Shown here piece by piece: positions 16,374-25,371 of a stretch of 64,000 bases of DNA (position 1 is its first letter; each line of letters opens with the position of its first letter). The notes under the pieces were generated by a model, which did not search any database, was not told where the DNA came from, and saw nothing but the letters and a program-made list of their open reading frames with translations. The DNA is from Candidatus Pseudoruminococcus merdavium (GTDB taxonomy: Bacteria; Bacillota; Clostridia; Oscillospirales; Ruminococcaceae). The translations under genes and the position numbers were made by a program. The DNA is taken from contig CAJFSS010000001.1 in NCBI GenBank assembly GCA_904419745.1, positions 62,001 to 126,000 of the forward strand, in the 5' to 3' direction.

Positions 16374-17043
16374 TGTCCGGTTCCTCCACATCGACCACCT
16401 CATAGGTGCGGTGGTATTCCATTGGGTCATAAGCAACGGGGACGTAGCTTGCGACTTCCATGCTGCCGTCTCGCATCCACATCTGAGGGGTCAAATAGAC
16501 GGTAAACCCACAGCCACAGCCACAGCCCCAGTCCTGGGCAGAACGTTTGGGAATTCCGTGAGCGGCCAAAAGGGTGGAGATGATCCCTCCGTGGGTCACA
16601 GCGGCGCATTCCGTCAAGCCGTTTTTCATCATGTCGTCAAAGATTTCGGCAAGCGCACGATCGCAGCGGACAAGGAATTCTCCATTATCTTCCCCTCCGA
16701 AATCGACAGGGTTGATATTCCCCTCCATAAAGAGGAGGAATTTTGGGTTGTGTTTCAGTTCTGCCAGAGTTTTCCCTTCAAATTCCCCGAAATCGTATTC
16801 CCTCAGGTCGTCGACTTCCTGCTGCCAGGAATTTGGAAACAGAAGGTTTGCAGTCTGGATGCAGCGTGCAAGCGGGCTGACGTAGACCTTTTGCACGGAC
16901 GGGTATAAAAAGTGTTTTTGGAATTCCCTGAGTTCTGCCACACCCTGCCCAGAGAGGGGGAGATCGGTGCGGCCGATATATCTTCCAGATTGGTTTGCTT
17001 CGGTCATTCCGTGTCGGATAAAATGGATTTTATAGGTCTGCAT
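16363..17043 (-). CDS. Histidine phosphatase family protein (CobC/GpmB-like)
   Basis: 226 residues from the ATG at 17043, with AGGTGA five bases upstream; the in-frame GTG at 17052 is too close to it. RHG at residues 10-12, then the RCIQTA segment and a late THGG with the second histidine define the phosphoglycerate-mutase-like phosphatases. The segment DWGCGCGCGF near 170 is unusual. Overlap with cobO suggests alpha-ribazole phosphatase (CobC), which removes phosphate from a cobalamin precursor; a general sugar phosphatase is possible. Confidence 0.8.
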   Translation of the reverse strand: MQTYKIHFIRHGMTEANQSGRYIGRTDLPLSGQGVAELREFQKHFLYPSVQKVYVSPLARCIQTANLLFPNSWQQEVDDLREYDFGEFEGKTLAELKHNPKFLLFMEGNINPVDFGGEDNGEFLVRCDRALAEIFDDMMKNGLTECAAVTHGGIISTLLAAHGIPKRSAQDWGCGCGCGFTVYLTPQMWMRDGSMEVASYVPVAYDPMEYHRTYEVVDVEEPDNEQ

Positions 17044-17107
17044 GACATTCACCTGTTTTTTTCTTCAATTTTCATTGTCATTTTGGGCATTTTTTCGACA
17101 AAATGAT

Positions 17108-17149
17108 ATTTACAAAACGTATGTGATATAATATAATTTACAATACGTA
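17108..17149 (+). promoter_or_regulatory. Promoter flanked by two copies of ATTTACAAnACGTA
   Basis: -35 TTTACA (17109-17114), 17-nt spacer, -10 TATAAT (17132-17137). The direct repeat lies at 17108-17121 over the -35 and at 17136-17149 after the -10, spaced 28 nt. The likely binder is the regulator encoded just downstream. Confidence 0.6.
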
Positions 17150-17274
17150 AACTATCCAGTTTGATATTGTAAAATCGTGTTGTTTGCTTTATTGTTTTTA
17201 AAACCATAAAGCTTTGGCCGTAAGGACACACTGTATAGAAGGGTTATTTTACTTGAAGAGTTGGGGGAACAGAC

Positions 17275-17970
17275 ATGAACGCAGATTTTCCACGGGTTTT
17301 GACATTGCTGCGAAAGGAGCGGGGCATCAGCCAGAAACAGGCTGCTGCAGAACTGGGAGTATCCCAGGCGCTGCTGTCGCATTATGAAAAGGGAATCCGG
17401 GAATGCGGTCTTGATTTTTTGGTGCGTGCCGCGGACTTTTACAGCGTGTCCTGTGATTATCTGCTTGGGCGCTCTCCAGATCGTAATGGCGCAACTCTCA
17501 CGGTGGAAGATATCCCCGAACCGGATGCAGCTGGCAAGGAAAACCGGGGAAGTATTTTGCCCACGCTCAATAAAAAACTGATTGCAAATTCGCTCAATAT
17601 CCTCTACGATGTGCTCGGCAAGTCCGGGAACAAGACCATGATTAATGAAGTCTCCTCGTTTTTAATGCTTGCCGTATACCGGATGTTCCGCGTCGTACAT
17701 TCGGTCAACGCCGCCAACCAGCAGGGGATGTTTACCGTGCCGGCAACCCTGGCGGATTCCTATGCCCAAGCGGAAATGGAACGCAGTGGCGCCAGAGCAA
17801 GAGCATGTGCGCTGGGGGAGGAAGTTGATGGAGTCGACCCGGTGGAATCCACGGCGGAGTTTGCCATGACCACACAGTCCCTGTCCCAGAACTATCCATT
17901 GTTCTGTTCCTCTCTGCTCAACCTGATTCAGAATTCGGAATCCAAAATCAAGGTACAGAAGAAAAAATAA
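17275..17970 (+). CDS. XRE-family transcriptional regulator with C-terminal domain
   Basis: 231 residues. An N-terminal Cro/CI helix-turn-helix (about 8-64: LLRKERGISQKQAAAELGVSQALLSHYEKG...DYLLGRS) is followed by an acidic linker and a helical domain of about 130 residues with no recognised family (NKKLIANSLNILYDVLGKSGNK...). The C-terminal part may bind a ligand or mediate assembly. The ATG has TTGGGGGAA upstream. The direct repeats around its promoter suggest autoregulation. Such regulators are seen as single genes in this bacterial group. Target genes are unknown. Confidence 0.8.
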   Translation: MNADFPRVLTLLRKERGISQKQAAAELGVSQALLSHYEKGIRECGLDFLVRAADFYSVSCDYLLGRSPDRNGATLTVEDIPEPDAAGKENRGSILPTLNKKLIANSLNILYDVLGKSGNKTMINEVSSFLMLAVYRMFRVVHSVNAANQQGMFTVPATLADSYAQAEMERSGARARACALGEEVDGVDPVESTAEFAMTTQSLSQNYPLFCSSLLNLIQNSESKIKVQKKK

Positions 17971-18007
17971 ACCTGATTGATTCTTAATATTCCTATCATA
18001 GCATTTC

Positions 18008-18042
18008 AGCGGGCGGAAGGGAAGTTTTCCGCCCGCTTTTTC
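18008..18042 (+). terminator. Terminator of the XRE regulator gene
   Basis: AGCGGGCGGAA/TTCCGCCCGCT stem, 8-nt loop, TTTTTC. Confidence 0.85.
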
Positions 18043-18200
18043 TTATATTATTCATAAATTTCTCTGCCCAGAACCATCTATGGGCGCTCTGTCCTTCTAT
18101 CAGATACAGCTGTCCAAAAAACCATGAGAATTTTGTCAAAAGTGCGCCCAAAGAGGACAATATTCCCGAATAAAAGGGCTTTCTGCGAAACCGGGAACGC

Positions 18201-18800
18201 TCAGTGTTCCCACTCGCGCACGCGGAATTCTACGCCGAGATCCTCTGCAATTTCCCGGCAGCGCGCGATGCTTTGTGCGTCAATATAATCCACCACACTC
18301 ACAATCACCTGTGGAATGACAGGCTTGCAGGCGCGGGTGAAGTCGAGCATCGCCTCATAGGCGCGCCTGCCAAACGAGGGGCGGCACAGCTCATAGAAGG
18401 AGTCCGCGTCCGGTGCGTTTAAGCTGATGGAAATGGAATCCACCAGCCCTTTGAGCAGGGGGACGACCGGCCTGCCGTTGATGAGATCCCCCATGCCGTT
18501 GGTATTGATGCGCACAGGGGTGCTGGTGTGTTCCTTGAGATAATGCGCGCTCTGCAATACTGTGTCCAGGGCGCATAACGGTTCGCCGTATCCGCAGTAG
18601 ACAATCTGGCGGTAGCGGCTGAGATCCTCTTTGGAAAGCGCCTCGATCACCTCCTGTGCCGTCGGTTCCTGCGTAAGCCAGAGGTTTTCCGCGTCCCCCA
18701 CGCCGCTGCCGTTGTAGCGGATACAGAACTTGCACGAACAGGGGCAGCGGTTGGTTACATTGATATAGAGTTTGTCCCCAAGGGTATAGAGGATGGTCAT
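18201..18800 (-). CDS. TatD-associated radical SAM protein
   Basis: 199 residues from the ATG at 18800 (GGAAG upstream). A short radical SAM protein: CxxxCxxC with C19, C23 and C26 (NRCPCSCKFC), then GYGEPL and INTNG, the S-adenosylmethionine contacts, in a short barrel without extra cluster domain. The size and the place beside tatD fit the family named for that linkage, whose reaction is unknown. A terminator lies between tatD and this gene, so expression may depend on read-through. Codon use is GC-rich like the neighbours. Confidence 0.85.
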   Translation of the reverse strand: MTILYTLGDKLYINVTNRCPCSCKFCIRYNGSGVGDAENLWLTQEPTAQEVIEALSKEDLSRYRQIVYCGYGEPLCALDTVLQSAHYLKEHTSTPVRINTNGMGDLINGRPVVPLLKGLVDSISISLNAPDADSFYELCRPSFGRRAYEAMLDFTRACKPVIPQVIVSVVDYIDAQSIARCREIAEDLGVEFRVREWEH

Positions 18801-18822
18801 CACAGTGCTTCCTTTCTCTGAT

Positions 18823-18859
18823 AAAATCCCGGCGCTAAAAAATAGGCGCCGGGATTTTT
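18823..18859 (-). terminator. Hairpin between tatD and the radical SAM gene
   Basis: AAAATCCCGGCGC/GCGCCGGGATTTTT, strong stem, T-run on both strands. Confidence 0.8.
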
Positions 18860-18872
18860 GGATCGTTTGTTT

Positions 18873-19652
18873 TTAGTCGATCTGATCCGGGATTTGGAAT
18901 AACTCGCAGGTGTTGCGGTATGCCCGGTCAATTACATCCTGGGGTTGCATACCCTTGATCTCCGCGATTTTCTGGGCGGTCTGGGCGATCATCCAGGATT
19001 CACAGCGCTGCCCACGGTAGGGTACCGGCGCCATGTAGGGGCAGTCGGTTTCCAACAGCAGACGATCCAGCGGAGTCGCTTCCACCGAACCGACGACCCG
19101 CTTGGCTCCTTTGAAGGTCACCGCCCCGGTATAGCCGAGGTACATCCCCAGCGAGAGGATCTCCTGCGCGACTTCCCGGCTCCCGGTAAAGCAATGCACC
19201 ACCCCGCGCGGGCGGTATCTGCGCAGCAGTTCCAGCGTGGGCTCCGTGGCCTCGCGGGTATGGATCACGACTGGCAGATCCAATTCGTTTGCTAAAGTTA
19301 ACTGGCGCTCAAACGCCTGTATCTGGATCTCACGCGGAGAAAAATCATAGTGGTAATCCAGCCCGATTTCCCCAATGGCGACAACGCGGGGATGGGCCGC
19401 CAGCCGGCGCAGCTCCTCCAGCGCGTCCCCGTCCAGCTCGGTTGCGGAGTGGGGATGGATCCCTACCGCCGCCCAGACGAAGCCGAACTGCTCTGCAAGC
19501 AGCACGCTGTTCCTGGAGGATTGGCGGTCGCATCCAATATTGACGACGCGCTCGACGCCTCGTCCTTTTAAAGAACGGAGCACCGCATCCGTTTCGCCCG
19601 CAAAGCGTTCGTCGTCATAGTGGGCGTGGGAATCAAAAATACCTTTGAGCAT
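18873..19652 (-). CDS. tatD: TatD family metal-dependent hydrolase/DNase
   Basis: 259 residues, the usual length. The metal ligands are visible: DSHAHYDD (H9, H11), GEIGLDYH, VVIHTREA with a histidine, VVHCFTGS, and ETDCPYMAPVPYRG near the end. TatD proteins are 3'-5' exonucleases or deoxyribonucleases with roles in DNA repair and quality control. The ATG has GAGGG upstream and lies 10 nt after metG; the metG-tatD pair is a typical firmicute operon. Confidence 0.95.
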   Translation of the reverse strand: MLKGIFDSHAHYDDERFAGETDAVLRSLKGRGVERVVNIGCDRQSSRNSVLLAEQFGFVWAAVGIHPHSATELDGDALEELRRLAAHPRVVAIGEIGLDYHYDFSPREIQIQAFERQLTLANELDLPVVIHTREATEPTLELLRRYRPRGVVHCFTGSREVAQEILSLGMYLGYTGAVTFKGAKRVVGSVEATPLDRLLLETDCPYMAPVPYRGQRCESWMIAQTAQKIAEIKGMQPQDVIDRAYRNTCELFQIPDQID

Positions 19653-19662
19653 GGTGCGTCCC

Positions 19663-22039
<2,377 letters not shown>

Positions 22040-22669
22040 TTACAAATCCCATAGAAAAGAGGGATGGTAGGACAGCCCAAGCGACCGATAGCGGGCGCGC
22101 AGGAAGGCGTTCAGCTGCTTTTTGCCATCGGGCGAGGGGTTCCTGCGCTGTACTTCGGACGCAAAAGCCCCCAGGTACAGATAGGGCAGCAGGATTTTCT
22201 GCCCCTCATACAGCAGCGAGAGGTTCTGCGTGATCAGCGGAAGCGGGATATCCTTCATTCTGCGCTGCATGTTGATAGCCGCGGACGTACATTCCAGATT
22301 GAGCGAACGGACAAAAGGCGTTTTCCTGCGGGAATACAGGGAGGCCAGCAGATCCTCCGCCTGCCGGATATCCTCCGGCATGGGAAGGCAGAGCCCTTCC
22401 ATACCGGCGAGGACAAATTCCACATCCTGCCATCCGCAGACAACCGCGAGAAAGCACCGGCTGAAATGGATGTGTTCCCGGATATCGTAAAAGTCATAGA
22501 GGAACCCGGCCTGCCTTTCGGTCAACAGGTCCAACAGGGCGTCCCGTTTGGCAAGGTATGCCGTCCTGCATTTCTGGTAGTCCCCGGAATGCTGCCGGCA
22601 GTATTCCAGCGCAGTCCGGTAGACGTCCGCCGTTAAAAAGTCGTCATAGGATATTTCATAAATGGACAC
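22040..22669 (-). CDS. Hypothetical protein, 209 residues
   Basis: Function not recognised. The start is the GTG at 22669: AGGAGG lies eight bases before it, while the TTG two codons upstream is too close. The protein is soluble and mostly helical, rich in Tyr, Leu and Arg (YCRQHSGDYQKCRTAYLAKRDALLDLL...IREHIHFSRCFLAVVCGWQDVEFV). It has no membrane segment or obvious catalytic motif. It is divergent from the first ribbon-helix-helix gene and could share its control region. Confidence 0.65.
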   Translation of the reverse strand: MSIYEISYDDFLTADVYRTALEYCRQHSGDYQKCRTAYLAKRDALLDLLTERQAGFLYDFYDIREHIHFSRCFLAVVCGWQDVEFVLAGMEGLCLPMPEDIRQAEDLLASLYSRRKTPFVRSLNLECTSAAINMQRRMKDIPLPLITQNLSLLYEGQKILLPYLYLGAFASEVQRRNPSPDGKKQLNAFLRARYRSLGLSYHPSFLWDL

Positions 22670-22734
22670 CGCCAATACCTCCTATTTTTAAAATCAGCGG
22701 CGTCCGGTTTGTCAAACCCTTTTTATCAAAAAAA

Positions 22735-22774
22735 TTGAAAATGCTCCGGTTATCTGTTAAAATAAAACAGATAA
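22735..22774 (+). promoter_or_regulatory. Promoter with overlapping 9-bp palindrome
   Basis: -35 TTGAAA (22735-22740), 17-nt spacer, -10 TAAAAT (22758-22763). TTATCTGTT-N7-AACAGATAA (22750-22774) covers the -10 and ends at the ribosome site. It is a likely operator for the RHH protein encoded next. Confidence 0.65.
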
Positions 22775-22788
22775 AGGAGGGGATTGAA

Positions 22789-22968
22789 ATGGCATTGCCG
22801 CATTTAAAGACTCGTTCCCGTTTGACCACTTCCCTGCGGACGGATCTGGCAGCCGCATTGGACAGGATGTCCGCAAATTCCCGGATTTCAAAAACCAGAT
22901 TACTGGATGAAGCAGTGGAAGATCTGCTGAAAAAACATTCGGAGTGGCTTGACGGGGAAAGCAAATAA
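22789..22968 (+). CDS. Ribbon-helix-helix DNA-binding protein (copy 1)
   Basis: 59 residues, AAAGGAGG before the ATG. The short beta strand with SRLTTSLRTDLAAALDRM and the helix pair ending RISKTRLLDEAVEDLLKK are a MetJ/Arc-type ribbon-helix-helix fold. Such proteins bind tandem or palindromic sites as dimers. It is closely related to the gene 112 nt downstream. No toxin gene follows, so it is more likely a self-regulating repressor than an antitoxin, but this is inference. Confidence 0.8.
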   Translation: MALPHLKTRSRLTTSLRTDLAAALDRMSANSRISKTRLLDEAVEDLLKKHSEWLDGESK

Positions 22969-22986
22969 ACCAGGATACTGTTTTAC

Positions 22987-23016
22987 ATAGCACATAATAG
23001 CATAACATAGCGCTAT
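22987..23016 (+). promoter_or_regulatory. ATAGC repeats with 10-bp period
   Basis: ATAGC occurs at 22987, 22997 and 23007, exactly one helical turn apart, followed by the inverted copy GCTAT (23012-23016). They lie upstream of an extended -10 (TGGTATGAT, 23041-23049). This is the kind of array bound by cooperative ribbon-helix-helix dimers. Confidence 0.5.
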
Positions 23017-23080
23017 TTGCAACTAGTTGACGTAAATTTGTGGTATGATATCTTATTCTTAGAAAAAGGAGAGGACGCCA

Positions 23081-23242
23081 ATGGCAGTACCACATCTTGT
23101 AAACCGGATTCGTTTCACCTCATCGCTGAAAAAGGAACTTTCCAAAAAGCTGGATGAACTGGCAAAGGAAACACGCATCGCCAAAACCAGGCTGTTGGAT
23201 GAAGCGGTGGAAGATCTGCTCAAAAAGTATGACAAACAGTAG
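23081..23242 (+). CDS. Ribbon-helix-helix DNA-binding protein (copy 2)
   Basis: 53 residues, AAAAGGAGAGG before the ATG. It starts MAVPHLVNRIRFTSSLKKEL and ends RIAKTRLLDEAVEDLLKKYDKQ, parallel to copy 1 over its whole length (same MAxPHL start and same TRLLDEAVEDLLKK helix) but without its C-terminal tail. The DNA-contacting strand differs (RIRFTSSL against SRLTTSL), so the two may bind different sites. It arose by tandem duplication. Confidence 0.8.
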   Translation: MAVPHLVNRIRFTSSLKKELSKKLDELAKETRIAKTRLLDEAVEDLLKKYDKQ

Positions 23243-23404
23243 GAATTCTTTTTCGGTTGCGGTTTGTATTAGGACATGGAACGGCTGGCGGAAATCAGCC
23301 GTCCCAAAATTATGATGGGGTATTGTGAAAGCAGACTTTTAACACTCAGTTTTACAGTTGTGTATAGCGAATATCGGTATAAAAGAGAATTATTAAAATA
23401 TTTT

Positions 23405-23444
23405 ATGCGTTTATTGCATAAAATATGATATGCAATTTCCGTAT
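23405..23444 (+). promoter_or_regulatory. Operator-like inverted repeat, first XRE gene (degenerate)
   Basis: ATGCGTTTATTGCAT (23405-23419), 10-nt spacer, ATGCAATTTCCGTAT (23430-23444). The left arm equals that of the second gene; the right arm has diverged. A TATAAT (23442-23447) overlaps the right arm. Confidence 0.6.
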
Positions 23445-23475
23445 AATTTACAATGCCATTTGAGGTGTAGAGGCA

Positions 23476-23670
23476 ATGTATAAAAGGATACGGGAACTAA
23501 GAGAAGATAGAGACTTAACACAGGGAGAAGTTGCTAATTTTTTACATGTCAGTCAAGCAACCTATTCCAGATATGAAAATGGACAGTTGGATATTCCAAG
23601 TTTATGTTTAATCAAGCTTGCAAAATTTTATGGAAAAAGCGTGGACTATTTGCTTGGCTTAAGCGATTAA
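23476..23670 (+). CDS. Minimal XRE helix-turn-helix protein (copy 1)
   Basis: 64 residues, little more than a Cro/CI helix-turn-helix: IRELREDRDLTQGEVANFLHVSQATYSRYENG then VDYLLGLSD. There is no dimer or ligand domain. GAGGTG precedes the ATG. It is a near twin of the next gene, including the upstream region. Likely a small self-repressing regulator; target unknown. Confidence 0.8.
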   Translation: MYKRIRELREDRDLTQGEVANFLHVSQATYSRYENGQLDIPSLCLIKLAKFYGKSVDYLLGLSD

Positions 23671-23702
23671 AAAGAAACTCGGGATAAGATACTAAATATT
23701 AT

Positions 23703-23742
23703 ATGCGTTTATTGCATAAAAGTCAATATGCAATAAACGCAT
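23703..23742 (+). promoter_or_regulatory. Operator-like inverted repeat, second XRE gene (perfect)
   Basis: ATGCGTTTATTGCAT (23703-23717) and its exact reverse complement (23728-23742), 10-nt spacer. -10 TATAAT follows at 23747-23752. Confidence 0.7.
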
Positions 23743-23773
23743 AATTTATAATACACCTTGAGGTGTGCAGACC

Positions 23774-23977
23774 ATGTACAAAAGGATAAAAGAGTTAAGA
23801 GAAGATAGGGATTTAAAACAGAAAGAAATTGCAGATATATTATGTATTACTCAATCCACTTATTCCAGATATGAAAACGGGCAGTTGGATATTCCAAGTG
23901 AATGTCTGGTGAAATTGGCGCAATTCTATGAAGTCAGTGTGGATTATCTGCTCGGTCTAACAGATCAGAGAAACTAA
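23774..23977 (+). CDS. Minimal XRE helix-turn-helix protein (copy 2)
   Basis: 67 residues from the ATG at 23774, with GAGGTG upstream; the in-frame GTG at 23765 lies too close to it. It matches copy 1 almost throughout (MYKRIKELREDRDL...YSRYENGQLDIPS...VDYLLGL), with changes at the recognition helix (CITQSTYSRY against HVSQATYSRY). Both genes keep their own inverted-repeat control region, so the whole unit was duplicated. Confidence 0.8.
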   Translation: MYKRIKELREDRDLKQKEIADILCITQSTYSRYENGQLDIPSECLVKLAQFYEVSVDYLLGLTDQRN

Positions 23978-24057
23978 AATTCAGAAAATTACACCCACGT
24001 TTTTATGAACTGTTTCATATGGCTTGTTTTGCCGGTACAGTGGGATCCAGGGAAAGA

Positions 24058-24093
24058 AAAAAGAGGGGGCGTTTTCAAAACGCCCCCTCTTTG
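24058..24093. terminator. Bidirectional terminator
   Basis: 16-bp perfect stem AAAGAGGGGGCGTTTT and complement, almost no loop, between the second XRE gene and the convergent coiled-coil gene. Confidence 0.85.
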
Positions 24094-24113
24094 CATCCAC
24101 TGTGATTCCGCCG

Positions 24114-24500
24114 TTATTCCGCAATCTTCTGCCTTGCTTTCATTTCGACAATGGCATACGTGTTATTCTTGGTAATCTCTTTTACTGTTTCAATTTCTTG
24201 CCGAGTGTCTTCCACAATTTTCGTAAACATGTCCCCGATGGCGACATTGTTCTGCTTGATCAATTCCTCTATCCGCTGCGTCTGTGCGGCGAGCTTTTCG
24301 TCCATTTCCCGGCTGATCACGGCAAGTTTCCCGTCCATCTCGTGGCCGATAGCCGCTTTCTGCGCGGCAAGCTTTTCGTCCATCTTACGGTTCATAGCGG
24401 CAAATTTCCTGTCCATGATCTGGATCATATCCGCCTTTTGTATGGCGAGTTTCTCATCCATCATTTGGCTGATGGCCTGTAAAAGTTTTTGTTCTTCCAT
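24114..24500 (-). CDS. Repetitive coiled-coil protein
   Basis: 128 residues, function not recognised. Nearly all helical and charged. It contains repeated blocks of about 15-18 residues with the core (M)DEKLA.QKA, seen at about residues 14-24, 41-50, 55-61 and 66-73. AAAGGGG precedes the ATG. There is no membrane segment or signal. It may form a parallel coiled-coil dimer or trimer; some phage tail-length and mobile-element proteins look alike, but no assignment is justified. Confidence 0.65.
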   Translation of the reverse strand: MEEQKLLQAISQMMDEKLAIQKADMIQIMDRKFAAMNRKMDEKLAAQKAAIGHEMDGKLAVISREMDEKLAAQTQRIEELIKQNNVAIGDMFTKIVEDTRQEIETVKEITKNNTYAIVEMKARQKIAE

Positions 24501-24887
24501 AGGGCTCCCCTTTCTCCATGCGCTGTGGTTTTAAATGTAATTCTGCCGGCTCACATACCGGCGCCAAACGGATAGGTTTCCCTGTCACTATCATAACAGA
24601 AAACAGGGGGACTTTCAACGGTTCCCGCGCAGGACGGGCATGCGGGAATCCGTTCCAGAAAAAGCTGTGCACCGCTTTTTCTAGAAATTTTACCGATAGA
24701 TGTCAAATGGACAACCAAGTTGTCATATAGGCATTATAATCTTGGAGCAGGCCGCAGTCAATAGGGAAAAGGGGAATCTGGAAAAAGTTAAAAAATGTAA
24801 TTTCTATTTTTAAATATACAAATAGTATTTAAATTTGTGGGAATATTACAGAGAATGTTTCTTTCCAAAGCTGTAAAGAAAAAAAGC
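24501..24887. other. Intergenic stretch without a gene
   Basis: No reading frame with a ribosome site. The right half is very AT-rich. I see no repeat, RNA gene or hairpin of note before the ylxM promoter. Confidence 0.5.
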
Positions 24888-24916
24888 TTGACAGAGTACC
24901 GGGGAACCGGTATAAT
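24888..24916 (+). promoter_or_regulatory. ylxM-ffh promoter
   Basis: Consensus -35 TTGACA (24888-24893), 17-nt spacer, consensus -10 TATAAT (24911-24916). Confidence 0.85.
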
Positions 24917-24984
24917 AATCAGGCAGCCAGTCCTGTAAACAGGTTTGCTTTACAACACCGGTTCTAAGAAGGAGGGGAGCGCGC

Positions 24985-25347
24985 ATGCCAAAAGATCTTC
25001 ATGTCTCTGTGCTTCTCGACTACTACGGCGCCATGCTCACCGAGAAACAGCGGGAAGTCGTCGACCTCTATTATAATGAGGATCTCTCCCTTGCGGAAAT
25101 TGCGGAGATCGCGGGCATTACCCGGCAGGGGGTGCGCGACAGCATCAAGCGCGGGGAGATGACGCTGAGGGAACTCGATGAAAAACTGGATATGGCGAAA
25201 AAACTGGGCGCCATGCAGGAAAGCCTGGAACAGATAGACGAATATCTCGATAAAATCGAATTGTATAACCAGCGGTATTGTTTTGCACGCCCGATTAGCG
25301 AGGATGTGGCAAAGCTCAAGGAAATCACCGCAAAGCTCAGAGGATAA
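24985..25347 (+). CDS. ylxM: SRP-associated regulator YlxM (UPF0122)
   Basis: 120 residues, AGGAGGGG before the ATG. It has a sigma-4-like helix-turn-helix (LTEKQREVVDLYYNEDLSLAEIAEIAGITRQGVRDSIKRGE) and a helical tail, the pattern of YlxM. In streptococci and bacilli ylxM precedes ffh and the protein affects SRP function by binding SRP components. Here ffh follows after 24 nt, which confirms the assignment. Confidence 0.93.
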   Translation: MPKDLHVSVLLDYYGAMLTEKQREVVDLYYNEDLSLAEIAEIAGITRQGVRDSIKRGEMTLRELDEKLDMAKKLGAMQESLEQIDEYLDKIELYNQRYCFARPISEDVAKLKEITAKLRG

Positions 25348-25371
25348 CAGCCGCAAAAGGGGGATTTTTCG

